Source of the DNA: CADCUY01 sp964242735
GTDB taxonomy: Bacteria; Actinomycetota; Actinomycetes; Actinomycetales; Quadrisphaeraceae
Length of the DNA: 64,000 nt
NCBI GenBank assembly: GCA_964242735.1
Contig: CAXTAK010000013.1
Coordinates: 1 to 64,000, forward strand
Direction of reading: 5' to 3'
The position numbers and the translations under genes were made by a program. Positions 1 through 7,882 of this stretch are shown one piece after another. Position 1 is the stretch's first letter. Each line of letters opens with the position of its first letter. Under the pieces are notes generated by a model. That model saw only the letters and a list, made by a program, of their open reading frames with translations. It had not been told where the DNA came from and made no database searches.

Positions 1-940
1 CCGCCCTACCAGACCGATGATCAAGAACCTGCCCACGGAAGGGTCAGGAGAGCCGCTTTTCCGAGCGCACCTACGCCTCCCGCAGCTTCACCGTCAACCA
101 GCCCAGCTCGCGAGACCACGGCCAGCCCGCCCGCCTGGTCCGCAAGGTCTTCGACATCGTCGCGGAGACCATGGCGATCAGCGACGTCAGCGAGTGGGCT
201 GTCTCCGAGAGCGAGGGCGGCCGCTACCAGGTCCGACTGCTGGTGGCCCGGGAGGCCGGCGCCGTCAAGGAGCTGTGGATCGAGCGGGTGCCGGCCTCCG
301 GGGCGCCGAAGAAGGTCAAGTGCCTGCTGAACCTCCGCCGCGAGGATGCCGGGCGGCTGGTGGAGCTGCTGCGCAACCTCGACCACATCCCCGTCGAGGG
401 CAAGGAGTCGGTGCGCGCCGACGACGCCCGCGTGCGGGCGCTGTTCGCCGACCCCGACTCCCTGGTGGAGGTGTACCGGCGCGACCCCGACCGGTTCCGC
501 CAGCTGATCACCGACGACACCGCCGCCCGCGACGTCATCGCCGTGGCCCACCGCCGCGCCCAGGTCGAGCACTTCCGACGCCTGCTGGAGGACCCCGACT
601 TCTTCGCCGGCCAGCGGGCCCTCACCCCGGGCCACGGGAAGGAGAAGGTGTGGCAGGCCTTCTTCGAGCGCAACCCGTGGATCCTGGGGGACACCCTCGC
701 CGGGCAGCTGCTGACCTCCTGGAGCAGCGAGCGGCTCGAGCAGGTCGTCGCCGGCCCCTCGATGGCCGGTCCGGGCAAGCGGGTGGACGCGCTGATGCGC
801 ACCACCGGGCGCATCAGCTCGATGGTCTTCGCCGAGTTCAAGACCCACGAGGACCCGCTGCTGGCCGAGGAGTACCGCAGCGGGTGCTGGGCGCCTTCGC
901 AGGAGCTCGTCTCCGGCGTGGCACAGGCCCAAGGGACAGT

Positions 941-1925
941 AAGCCCTTCTCAGTAGCGTTGGTCGGCTGAGGGGCTTGTCGCGTGCATCGGTGCTGGTCA
1001 GGGCAGGTGCGCAGGTGGTGGAGGAGTTGGGACCGCAGGGTCCTGGGGGCAGGGTGGGAGTTCTCGACGCTCTGACCCTTCCCCCAGGAGCCCTGCGGTG
1101 ATCACCTATCGTGCCAGCCTCGACGTCCCCCGCGACACCGTCGTCTTCCTCGCCCGCCTGCTGACCGCGCACCGGCGCGCGGTCAGCACCCGCCGGGGTC
1201 GGCGGGCGCTGACCCCGTTCGCTCAAGCGGTGATGGCGCTGCGCTGGTTCCGTGACCGGGCCCGGGTCACCGCCCTGGCCCACGACCACCGCATCAGCAG
1301 CGCCACCGTGTACCGCTACCTGCACGAGGCCATCACCATCCTCGCCGCCCAGGCCCCCGACCTGCGTGAAGAACTCGTCGCGGCGAAGACCACCGGGGCA
1401 GAGGTGGTGCTGCTGGACGGGACGTTGGTCGACACCGATCGGGTCACCGACGCCACCGGACCGGACCGGTGGTACTCGGGCGAGCACAAGCGCCACGGCG
1501 GCAACATCCAAGTCCTCGCCGACACCGCCGGGCGCCCGCTGTGGACCTCCCCAGTCGAGCCCGGTTCCACCCACGACCTGGCCGCCGCGAGGGCGCACGT
1601 CCTGCCCGCCCTGTACTGGGCCGCCTCTACGGCGGGGCTGGGCCTGGCGACCCTGGCCGACAAGGCCTACACCTGGACCGGGACCGGGATCCGCACCCCT
1701 TACCCTCGCCGCCCCGGCGTGCCCCACGACGCCATCCACTCGGCCACGTTGGGCTGGAACACCTACGTCAACACCGTGCGCGCCGCCGTCGAACGCGCCA
1801 TCGCCACCCTGAAGGTCCGATGGGCCGCACTACGCCGGATCACCCTCAACCCCTGGCGCATCGGGCACAACACCGCCGCCGCCCTCGTCCTACACCGCCA
1901 CGAACACGCCTACCGAGAAAGGCTC
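941..1925 (+). mobile_element. IS5-family (ISL2-like) insertion sequence, IS-A
   Basis: A 985-bp element. Left terminal repeat 941-956 (aagcccttctcagtag) matches the complement of 1910-1925 (gagcctttctcggtag) at 13 of 16 positions. The trinucleotide AGT lies directly outside both ends (938-940 and 1926-1928), a 3-bp target duplication of the ANT type known for the ISL2 group of IS5. It carries one transposase gene and lies inside the Shedu gene. A related element is at 21209-22180. Confidence 0.88.
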
Positions 1926-1967
1926 AGTGCACCTGGCGGTGAAGGCGATCGGGGAGCGCCTGGCTGA
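1098..1967 (+). CDS. IS5-family DDE transposase with lost stop codon
   Basis: A 289-residue cut-and-paste transposase of the HARBI1/DDE_Tnp_4 type. A helix-turn-helix-like N-terminus (RISSATVYRYL, about 65-75) precedes the catalytic triad: D107 in LLDGTL, D188 in LADKAY and E232 in AAVERAIATLK, all present. The reading frame does not stop inside the element. It runs through the right terminal repeat and adds 14 residues from Shedu DNA before a TGA at 1965-1967. The related element at 21209-22180 has TGA at the equivalent codon within its repeat, where this copy has CGA. The enzyme may still be active because the added tail is C-terminal. Confidence 0.9.
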   Translation: MITYRASLDVPRDTVVFLARLLTAHRRAVSTRRGRRALTPFAQAVMALRWFRDRARVTALAHDHRISSATVYRYLHEAITILAAQAPDLREELVAAKTTGAEVVLLDGTLVDTDRVTDATGPDRWYSGEHKRHGGNIQVLADTAGRPLWTSPVEPGSTHDLAAARAHVLPALYWAASTAGLGLATLADKAYTWTGTGIRTPYPRRPGVPHDAIHSATLGWNTYVNTVRAAVERAIATLKVRWAALRRITLNPWRIGHNTAAALVLHRHEHAYRERLSAPGGEGDRGAPG

Positions 1968-2379
1968 GTCCGCCCCGGACGGCAGCCAGATCCCCGGCCA
2001 GTTCACCTACCTGATCCGGCCCAAATCCCTTCTCGTCATCGGCCGGCTGCACCAGCTCACCGGCCAGGCCGGCGGTGACCACCTGGGCCAGGTGCGCTCC
2101 TTCGAGCTGTACCGACGCCTCCTGGCCGAGCCCGAGGTGATCACCTTCGCCGAGCTGCTCGCCCGCGCCGAGGCCTACGTCGACACCGCCGCAACCACCG
2201 CGCGACACCGTCCGGCCCCGTGGTCGACCTCAGGAGCCCTCGGCACTGACGCGCGGCAGCGGCACCGCTCAGCCATCCCCGCACAGACGACCGATGCTGA
2301 ATCTTATGTCATGTCAACCGTGCGGTGTCGCATCGGATGACCGGTGCTTCCTGCCCCGCCGGTGAGGCGGTCGAGGGAT

Positions 2380-2420
2380 CCCAGCAGGTGGTGGTGAGCC
2401 GCCCCTGACCTGCTCCTGGG
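2380..2420. terminator. candidate stem-loop between convergent genes
   Basis: The arms cccagcaggt (2380-2389) and acctgctcctggg (2408-2420) pair with a three-base bulge. The structure lies between the Shedu remnant and the convergent YdeI-like gene. There is no clear U-tract. Confidence 0.4.
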
Positions 2421-2482
2421 CCTGGCGCGGATGGCATCGGCCGGTGGCGCCGCGTGCTCGTCGGCCGCACGCGTCGACGCCG

Positions 2483-2956
2483 TCACCTGCCGCTGCGGCT
2501 GCGGCGTCCCTCACGCAGCGCCTCGACGGTCGCGGTGACGCGGCTGGCGCGAGTCTGCGGGCGCTTGGCCTCTTCCACCCATCGCACCCACTCCTTGCGG
2601 TGGCTGGGTGCGCAGGTCTCGAAGGTGGCGCGGGCGCGCTCGTCTGCGGCGAGGGCCCCGGCCAGGTCGGCGGGCAGCGCCACCGTCCGCTCCTCGTTGT
2701 CGAGGCGCACCGCCACCTGCACGTCCTGACCGGCGACCACAGCCGCTGCGCTCCGGTGCTCCGCGCTCAGCGGCAGCATCGCGCGCCTGGCCATCGTCCC
2801 GATCGTGGTGCGGTAGGTGTGGTTGCCCACGGTGACGACGACGGCGGGTCGCCGCCCGCCGTCGAGGGCTGCGAGCACCCCTGGCGGCACCTCGAGTCCG
2901 GTGGCGCTCTTCCCGCTGAGCTGCACGGTGGTGGTGAAGGTGTGGACCTCGGTCAT
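2483..2956 (-). CDS. DUF1905 / YdeI-OmpD-associated family protein
   Basis: A 157-residue protein. The N-terminal half (about 1-80) reads as DUF1905: VQLSGKSATGLEVPPGVLAAL followed by a beta-rich VTVGNHTYRTTI segment. The C-terminal half resembles the YdeI/OmpD-associated helical region (SHRKEWVRWVEEAKRPQTRASR). Such proteins are cytoplasmic and have been linked to bacteriocin tolerance, but the molecular role is unknown. The ATG at 2956 is chosen because aggag lies 6 bases upstream; a longer frame to 3112 adds only low-complexity residues. It stands alone on the minus strand. Confidence 0.8.
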   Translation of the reverse strand: MTEVHTFTTTVQLSGKSATGLEVPPGVLAALDGGRRPAVVVTVGNHTYRTTIGTMARRAMLPLSAEHRSAAAVVAGQDVQVAVRLDNEERTVALPADLAGALAADERARATFETCAPSHRKEWVRWVEEAKRPQTRASRVTATVEALREGRRSRSGR

Positions 2957-3163
2957 CGCGGACTCCTGTCGGGGATGTCGTCGGGGGTGTCCGCCCAGCC
3001 TGACGGGTGCCCCGCGAGGATGGAGCGCTGATGAGGCGGTGTATCGATCATCCGGCGCGGGTGCGGCGGCGCACGACCACCGCGCCGGCGGGTCGTCCCC
3101 CAGCCGCGGCACGGGACGGGCGCCCGGGCAGCTGCGAGGCGATCGTGTCCGGTGGCCGGACGG

Positions 3164-3403
3164 CTACCGGGACTCGGGCAGCTCGGAGAAGGTCCGCTGG
3201 GCGGCCCGGTACCAGCTCATGGACCTCCTCGGGTGCCGCCAGCGGCCCTTCATCTCGGCGCGGGCCGGCTCGTGCACGGCGTCGCCCGCGGCGACCGCCT
3301 TCTTGAGGTGGCCGTCCTGAGCCTTGATCACCTCGTCAGCGGTAGTGCCGTGGTGCTCGAGGTCGCACGGTCCGCCGAGCTGGCGGCAGGTGATGGTCCT
3401 CAT
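3164..3403 (-). CDS. DUF1059 domain protein
   Basis: A 79-residue protein beginning MRTITCRQLGGPCD. It has the usual short DUF1059 pattern: a Cys-rich start, then a GTTADEVIKAQDGHLKKA helix. The family usually carries a paired Cys motif at the start and a His near the helix end. The residues after about 50 (RWRHPRRSMSWYRAAQRTF) are not typical and may be lineage-specific. Function is unknown. The spacing to neighbours suggests a single-gene transcript. Confidence 0.7.
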   Translation of the reverse strand: MRTITCRQLGGPCDLEHHGTTADEVIKAQDGHLKKAVAAGDAVHEPARAEMKGRWRHPRRSMSWYRAAQRTFSELPESR

Positions 3404-3482
3404 GGCGTTCTGCTCCTGTCAGTGGTTCCCGGGTCCGGGCTCTACGTGGTGTTGACGAACGGCGGTGGGCGGGTGTGACCGC

Positions 3483-4319
3483 TCAGCGCGGGTCGCTGCC
3501 CTCGCGCGGTCCCACACGGGCGAGGACGTCGGGGGCGGCCTGGAAGCAGATGCGCTGGACGAGGCCGTCGTCGATGGTGAAGGCGAAGGCGACCTTGGCC
3601 TGACCGCGGTGAAACCAGGCCGCTGCGGGGCGGTCGTCGAGGAGGACCGGTAGCGCGGCGCGGGCCGCGCCGTTTAAGAAGGTCGCTACGCTCGCACGGC
3701 CCTCCAGGCGTTCGGGTGTGCCGAGCGCCACGGCGTCGGCGTCGGCGGAGACGAGGACGTCGGGCGCCAGCAGCTCCAGCAGTCGGCCGAGGTCCCCGCC
3801 GCGCGCGGCGGCCATGAACGCGTCGACCACGACCCAGTCGGGTCGGTGGTCCTGCGCGGCGGGCCGCGCGACCTTGCCGCGGGCACGGGAGGCGAGCTTG
3901 CGGGCGGCCACCGGTGTGCTCCCGAGGACCTCTGCGATGGTCGAGAAGTCCACGCCGAAGCTGTCGTGCAGGACGAACGCGACCCGTTCGCCCGGGCTGA
4001 GCCGGTCCAGCACGACCTGCAGCGCGACGGCCACCGCGTCGGCCAGGGCCACGGCCTCGGCCGGGTCCGGCGCCGTCCCGGGGACCTCGACCTCCTCCAC
4101 CGGTACCGGGGTCCTGGCCCGCAACCGGTCCAGGCACAGCCGGGTGGTGACGGTGGTCAGCCACCCGGGCAGGTTCTCGATCTCGGTGCCCGCGCCGTGC
4201 AGGCGCAGCCACGCCTGCTGGACGACGTCCTCGGCCTCGGACCGGTCGCCCAGCAGGCGGCCGGCGATCCGCAGCAGCCGTGGCCGCTCGCCCTGGTACG
4301 TCGACGTCTGGTCGTCCAT
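3483..4319 (-). CDS. ECF41-like (SigJ-type) RNA polymerase sigma factor
   Basis: A 278-residue extracytoplasmic-function sigma factor. Region 2 is at about 10-75 (RLLGDRSEAEDVVQQAWLRL, WLTTVTTRLCLDRLRAR). Region 4 is at about 105-150 (LSPGERVAFVLHDSFGVDFSTIAEVLG, then ARKLASRARGKV). A SnoaL/NTF2-like domain covers about 160-270, as in the ECF41 group, where that tail modulates activity without a classical anti-sigma factor. Translation starts with ATG after gaggagg. It is divergent from the ArsR gene. ECF41 partners are often oxidoreductases or hydroxylases; none is adjacent here, so its target is unclear. Confidence 0.88.
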   Translation of the reverse strand: MDDQTSTYQGERPRLLRIAGRLLGDRSEAEDVVQQAWLRLHGAGTEIENLPGWLTTVTTRLCLDRLRARTPVPVEEVEVPGTAPDPAEAVALADAVAVALQVVLDRLSPGERVAFVLHDSFGVDFSTIAEVLGSTPVAARKLASRARGKVARPAAQDHRPDWVVVDAFMAAARGGDLGRLLELLAPDVLVSADADAVALGTPERLEGRASVATFLNGAARAALPVLLDDRPAAAWFHRGQAKVAFAFTIDDGLVQRICFQAAPDVLARVGPREGSDPR

Positions 4320-4424
4320 GCAGTAACCCTCCTCGCGCCGAGCCCGTCGAGGAGGTGACGCTCCCCAGCCCGAGCGTGTGACCGGTGCCCACCTGGACGG
4401 CGCCGTCCGAGGGCTCCACCGTGC

Positions 4425-4489
4425 TCAACCCGGTGGTTGACAACACGGTCGGCGACCTCTAGCGTCGTCTTCATCAACCCAGAGATTGA
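4425..4489 (+). promoter_or_regulatory. twin inverted-repeat operators of the ArsR operon
   Basis: Two 16-bp copies, TCAACCCGGTGGTTGA (4425-4440) and TCAACCCAGAGATTGA (4474-4489), share TCAACCC...TTGA with inverted TCAA/TTGA ends. Their starts are 49 bp apart. The first overlaps the -35 hexamer and the second lies just past the predicted transcription start. This is a plausible autorepression layout for the ArsR-like regulator downstream. Confidence 0.6.
4437..4465 (+). promoter_or_regulatory. sigma-70-type promoter of the ArsR operon
   Basis: A perfect -35 TTGACA (4437-4442), a 17-bp spacer and a -10-like TAGCGT (4460-4465). Transcription would begin near 4472, about 37 bases before the GTG start. 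Confidence 0.65.
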
Positions 4490-4508
4490 GCACGAGGGGG
4501 TGATCGCC

Positions 4509-4886
4509 GTGGAGGACCAGCTGTCGCGGTTGTTCGCCGCGCTCGCCGACCCGATCCGGCGCGACATGGTCGCCCGCCTGGCGGTGGATGACGCCACCGT
4601 CGGCGAGCTCGCCGCGCCGCACCCGGTGAGCCTGCAGGCCGTCTCCAAGCACCTGAGGGTGCTCGAGGACGCCGGTCTGGTCCGCCGCTCCAGGCAGGCC
4701 CAGCGCCGCCCGGCCTCACTGGAGCCAGAGGTGCTGGAGGGCGTGACCTCCTGGATCGACCGGTATCGCCGCCTGGCCGAGGGGCGCTACGCCCGCCTCG
4801 ATGCCGTCCTGGCGGCGATGACCGAGGACCCGGAGGACCACCCGGACCCCACCACCAACGACATCCTCACGAGGAGAGTGCCATGA
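4509..4886 (+). CDS. ArsR/SmtB-family transcriptional regulator
   Basis: A 125-residue winged-helix repressor from the group that governs SRPBCC/AHSA1 genes. The helix-turn-helix covers about 5-75: FAALADPIRRDMVARL, then VGELAAPHPVSLQAVSKHLRVLEDAG with the recognition helix. No metal-binding cysteine pair is visible, so it probably senses something other than metals or responds through a partner. GTG 4509 has gaggggg at 4494-4500; an in-frame GTG at 4500 is possible. Its stop overlaps the next gene's ATG by four bases, so the two genes are translationally coupled. Twin operators precede it. Confidence 0.88.
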   Translation: MEDQLSRLFAALADPIRRDMVARLAVDDATVGELAAPHPVSLQAVSKHLRVLEDAGLVRRSRQAQRRPASLEPEVLEGVTSWIDRYRRLAEGRYARLDAVLAAMTEDPEDHPDPTTNDILTRRVP

Positions 4887-5389
4887 CCACGCAGACCGCC
4901 CCCACCGCGCCCGCCTTCCCGACCGCGAGGATCGAGGCCGACCGCCACGTCCCCGTCATCCGCACCACCCGCGACTTCGCGGCCACCCCCGCCCGGGTGA
5001 TGCGGGCCCACACCGACCCGCAGCTGTTCGCCGCCTGGGTCGGCCCCGACTCCACCGGCACCCGGATCGAGCACTGGGACGCCCGCACCGGCGGCAGCTG
5101 GCGCTACGTCAGCACCCTCGGTGGGAAGGAGTTCGGCTTCCACGGCAGCTTCCACGAGGTCGGGAAGGACAGGATCGTGCAGACCTTCGCCTTCGAGGGC
5201 CAACCCGAGCACGTCGCCCTGGAGACGCTGCGCGTCGAGGACCTCGGCGACGGGCGCTGCAGGCTCCACGCGCAGTCGCTGTGCGACTCCCTCGAGGCGC
5301 GCGACGCCTGGCTGGCCAGCGGCATGGAGACCGGCGTCCACGAGGGGTACGCCGAGCTCGACCGGCTCCTCGCCGAAGGCTCGGTGTGA
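4883..5389 (+). CDS. SRPBCC / AHSA1-like protein
   Basis: A 168-residue START-like fold protein. Family landmarks include FAATPARVMRAHTDPQLFAAWVGP (about 33-57), GGSWRYV and a GSFHEVGKDRIVQTFAFEG strand set, then MET-GVHEGYAELDRLLAE as the closing helix. Members bind small hydrophobic ligands or act as Hsp90 ATPase-activator-like domains; the ligand here is unknown. It is coupled to the ArsR regulator by an ATGA overlap, the common two-gene layout of this family. The VOC gene follows after 13 bases. Confidence 0.88.
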   Translation: MTTQTAPTAPAFPTARIEADRHVPVIRTTRDFAATPARVMRAHTDPQLFAAWVGPDSTGTRIEHWDARTGGSWRYVSTLGGKEFGFHGSFHEVGKDRIVQTFAFEGQPEHVALETLRVEDLGDGRCRLHAQSLCDSLEARDAWLASGMETGVHEGYAELDRLLAEGSV

Positions 5390-5402
5390 GCGGGCCGGCG
5401 CC

Positions 5403-5798
5403 GTGCAGATGAAGCTCGAGCTCGTGCCGCTGCCGGTGGCCGACGTCGACCGGGCGAAGGCCTTCTACGTCGACCGGCTGGGCTTCGCGGCGGACGTCGA
5501 CGTCGCACCCGCCGACGGGGTGCGCGTGGTGCAGCTGACCCCGCCCGGCTCGGCCTGCTCGGTGGTCCTGACCACGGGGCTGCCGCAGCTGGCCGACCAG
5601 CGCCCCGGTGCCGTGAAGGGCCTGCACCTGGTCGTCGCCGACATCGACACCGCGCGCGCGGCGCTGGTGGGGCGCGGGGTCGACGTCAGTCCGGTGGAGG
5701 ACGTCGGGGGCGGGGTGAGGTACGCGTGGTTCACCGACCCCGACGGCAACTCCCTCACCCTCCAGGAGATGGCCTGGCGCACCGGCGACGCCTACTGA
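5403..5798 (+). CDS. VOC (glyoxalase-fold) family protein
   Basis: A 131-residue protein with two beta-alpha-beta-beta-beta modules. The first begins LVPLPVADVDRAKAFYVDRLGF and the second contains LHLVVADIDTARAALVGRGV and WFTDPDGNSLTLQEM. Metal-dependent members use His/Glu positions. Here the E of LQEM and the opening residues could serve, but the substrate is not predictable. GTG 5403 or ATG 5409 may be the start; neither has a strong ribosome site. It is the third gene of the ArsR-SRPBCC operon. Confidence 0.85.
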   Translation: MQMKLELVPLPVADVDRAKAFYVDRLGFAADVDVAPADGVRVVQLTPPGSACSVVLTTGLPQLADQRPGAVKGLHLVVADIDTARAALVGRGVDVSPVEDVGGGVRYAWFTDPDGNSLTLQEMAWRTGDAY

Positions 5799-6103
5799 CA
5801 CCACCCACGGGTGCAGGGCCGGCACAGCCGGTCTGCTACGACCAAAGGGCTGGTCGAGTGTCGATGCGGCGGCGGTGGACCTCTCGGGCCCTGGTCCGCC
5901 CCACGGCCCCGGAGGGCTCCGCGACATCCCCGGCTCCGTTCAGCGTGCCGCGCGGCTCCGGGACGGCGTGGTGAGGAGACCTGGACCCCGCACCACTTGC
6001 TGGCGGTCGGGCTGCGCGGGTGCAGCACGGGCTTCGGTCCAGGAGGCGTCCTACGCTTCGCCCTGAGTCAGCTCCACCACCCGAGCGCGTGCGAGGAGTC
6101 CCC
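5799..6103. other. intergenic region without recognised gene
   Basis: These 305 bases between two VOC genes hold no convincing reading frame or strong hairpin. gaggag at 6093-6098 is the ribosome site of the next gene. Confidence 0.5.
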
Positions 6104-6508
6104 GTGGCCACGCAGATCTTCGTCAACCTCCCCGTCGCCGACCTGGAGCGCTCCATCGCCTTCTACGAGGCGCTCGGCTTCACCCCCGACGCGACCATGC
6201 GCAGCGAGGAGGCCTGCGGCATGAAAGTCAGCGACGACATCTGGGTGATGCTCCTGACCCACCAGTTCTTCGAGCGGTTCACGACCAAGCCGGTCGCCGA
6301 CGCCACCACCTCCACCGAGGTCATCACCTGCATCTCCGCGGAGAGCCCGCAGGCCGTCGACGCGATCGCCGAGCGCGCCGTGGCCGCCGGCGGGGCCCCC
6401 CACGAGTACCCGATGGACGTGCCGGGGATGCACGGGCGGGCCTTCAGCGACCCCGACGGCCACCAGAGGGAGGTGCTGCACACCGACCCGTCGGCGTTCG
6501 GCTGCTGA
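6104..6508 (+). CDS. VOC family protein
   Basis: A 134-residue glyoxalase-fold protein beginning VATQIFVNLPVADLERSIAF and ending with AFSDPDGHQREVLHTD. The long central loop (MLLTHQFFERFTTKPVADA) is typical of the VOC subgroup often annotated as glyoxalase/bleomycin-resistance-like or lactoylglutathione-lyase-like. Substrate and metal are unknown. GTG 6104 follows gaggag by about five bases. It is probably a single-gene unit closed by the hairpin at 6504-6548. Confidence 0.85.
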   Translation: MATQIFVNLPVADLERSIAFYEALGFTPDATMRSEEACGMKVSDDIWVMLLTHQFFERFTTKPVADATTSTEVITCISAESPQAVDAIAERAVAAGGAPHEYPMDVPGMHGRAFSDPDGHQREVLHTDPSAFGC

Positions 6509-6548
6509 GCCGCCCGAGGCCGGACCGCACGGGCCGCTCGGGCTCAGC
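6504..6548 (+). terminator. candidate intrinsic terminator
   Basis: The arms gctgagc (6504-6510) with gctcagc (6542-6548) and cccgag (6513-6518) with ctcggg (6537-6542) pair at the end of the VOC gene. The stem is strong and GC-rich without a T-tract, as is common in high-GC actinobacteria. Confidence 0.45.
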
Positions 6549-6622
6549 CACCCGGGACGGCGCGGGACCGGGACGACCGCGGGCCCCCCTAGGCCCGCGC
6601 CGATGAGTTCGGCGACCCACGA

Positions 6623-6645
6623 GCGTCTGACTCGACGTCAGACGC
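6623..6645 (+). promoter_or_regulatory. perfect inverted repeat upstream of the reductase-like triad
   Basis: GCGTCTGAC-TCGAC-GTCAGACGC, with 9-bp arms and a 5-bp centre, lies 23 bases before the ATG at 6669. Its position fits a repressor operator or a leader hairpin. Confidence 0.5.
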
Positions 6646-6668
6646 CCCAGACCCCTCGGAGGAAGAAG

Positions 6669-7232
6669 ATGCGCACGCTGATCGTCACGGCCTTCACGTC
6701 CCTGGACGGCGTCGTGGAGGCACACGGCGGTGAGGCGGGGTACCGCAACACCGGCTGGACCTTCCAGGACGTCGAGTTCGACCCCGCGGCCTACGAGATC
6801 AAGGGCCGCGAGCAGGCCGAGGCGGGCGCCCTGCTGCTCGGGCGGGCCAGCTACGAGGCCTTCGCGCCGGTGTGGCCCACCATGGAGGACTTCGCCGGGT
6901 ACAACGCCATGCCGCGCTACGTCGTGTCCGCCACGCTGGCGCACGATGACGAGCGCTGGCCGGCCACCGTCCTGCGCTCAGTGGAGGACGTCGCAGCGCT
7001 GAAGCAGACCGAGGGCGGGCCGATCATCGTCCACGGCAGCGCCACCCTCGGGCGCGCCCTGGCCGACGCCGGCCTGGTCGACCGCTACCACCTGCTCGTG
7101 TTCCCCGTGCTGCTCGGCGCCGGCAAGCGCCTCTTCAGCGACACCGACAAGGACAAGCAGATGCTGGCGGTCGTCGAGTCGGAGACCTACGGCAACGGCG
7201 TCACGAAGCTCGTCTACGACGTCGTCCGCTGA
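6669..7232 (+). CDS. dihydrofolate reductase family protein (RibD C-terminal fold), copy 1
   Basis: A 187-residue protein. The fold is recognised from MRTLIVTAFTSLDGVVEA, LLLGRASYEAFAPVW, PRYVVSATL, IIVHGSATLGRALADAGLVD and FPVLLGAGKRLF. The GSATLG turn is the NADPH-phosphate-binding region of the fold. These small proteins are probably NADPH-dependent reductases of unknown substrate, not housekeeping FolA. ATG 6669 is preceded by cggagga. It is the first of three tandem paralogs, probably one transcript. Confidence 0.88.
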   Translation: MRTLIVTAFTSLDGVVEAHGGEAGYRNTGWTFQDVEFDPAAYEIKGREQAEAGALLLGRASYEAFAPVWPTMEDFAGYNAMPRYVVSATLAHDDERWPATVLRSVEDVAALKQTEGGPIIVHGSATLGRALADAGLVDRYHLLVFPVLLGAGKRLFSDTDKDKQMLAVVESETYGNGVTKLVYDVVR

Positions 7233-7319
7233 CCGCCGCCTGCGCGAGTGACCGGCGGTGACCCCGCCGACGCGCCAGCCTCGACGGCGGCGGGACCCCA
7301 CGACCGAGGAGGGAAGCGC

Positions 7320-7856
7320 ATGGGACGACTGGTGGTGTCAGCGCAGGTGACGGTGGACGGCGTCATGGACCAGCTCGAGGGTTGGTTCCACCCGGATGAC
7401 GTGTCCGGGGAGCACGGCCTCGAGCAGCTGCGCGCCGCGGACGCGCTGGTGCTGGGCCGGCAGACCTACGAGTTCCTCTCCGGGTACTGGCCCTCCGCGC
7501 AGGGGCCGTACGCCGGGCTGATCAACCCGATCCCCAAGCACGTCGCCTCCCGGACGCTGGAAGGATCGCTGGGGTGGAACGCGCGCCTGCTCGACGGCGA
7601 CGCGGTCGAGGCGGTGGCGGCGCTCAAGGCGGAGCTGCCCGGTCACCTCCTGGTGTACGGGTGCGGTGAGCTCGCCAACCACCTCGCCGGTCACGGCCTG
7701 GTCGACGAGGTCAGGCTTTGGGTGCACCCGGTGGTCTGGGGTGAGGGGCCAAGGGCGTTCGGGGCCGGGACGCTGCCGGTGCGGATGCGCCTGGTCGGGG
7801 TGAGGACCTTCCCCTCCGACGTGGTGCAGCTGTGCTACCAGCCGCTGCCACGCTGA
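7320..7856 (+). CDS. dihydrofolate reductase family protein, copy 2
   Basis: A 178-residue paralog of the preceding protein: MGRLVVSAQVTVDGVMD, ALVLGRQTYEFLSGYW, PKHVASRTLEG, LLVYGCGELANHLAGHGLVDEV and HPVVWGEGPRAF. The NADPH-binding turn is GCGELA in place of GSATLG. It has its own strong ribosome site (gaggaggg) before ATG 7320, 87 bases after copy 1. The substrate is unknown. Confidence 0.87.
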   Translation: MGRLVVSAQVTVDGVMDQLEGWFHPDDVSGEHGLEQLRAADALVLGRQTYEFLSGYWPSAQGPYAGLINPIPKHVASRTLEGSLGWNARLLDGDAVEAVAALKAELPGHLLVYGCGELANHLAGHGLVDEVRLWVHPVVWGEGPRAFGAGTLPVRMRLVGVRTFPSDVVQLCYQPLPR

Positions 7857-7882
7857 CCGCGCACACACCGAGAGGAGGACGC

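Larger units (their letters stand above)
21..2340 (+). pseudogene. sduA: Shedu-type nuclease (DUF4263, SduA-like), split by an IS
   Basis: Shedu proteins are single-gene anti-phage defence nucleases with a PD-(D/E)XK fold. The 5' part (to 940) carries the nuclease core: an FFERNPWIL helix, RVDALM with the metal-binding Asp, and FAEFKT with the E-x-K pair. The 3' part (1929-2340) carries the family tail with RPKSLLVIGRL, SFELYRRLL and VITFAELL. An IS sits between them. Deleting 941-1925 plus one copy of the 3-bp duplication rejoins the two parts in frame (GTV then HLAV). At the 5' end the frame is open from 21 and protein-like from about 50, but its first ATG is at 171, inside conserved sequence, so the true start is lost, frameshifted or outside the window. 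Family assignment rests on motif recognition; the disruption is directly visible. Confidence 0.8.

Noticed and set aside
1..50. Possible end of another IS at the left edge, with ttgatcatcggtctggt on the minus strand resembling ttgatcatcggctggt near 12297
   Set aside because: The match is only about 16 bases and no transposase or inverted repeat can be seen in the window.
2957..3112. N-terminal extension of the YdeI-like protein
   Set aside because: It is Pro/Arg-rich and lacks family similarity; a strong ribosome site supports the ATG at 2956.
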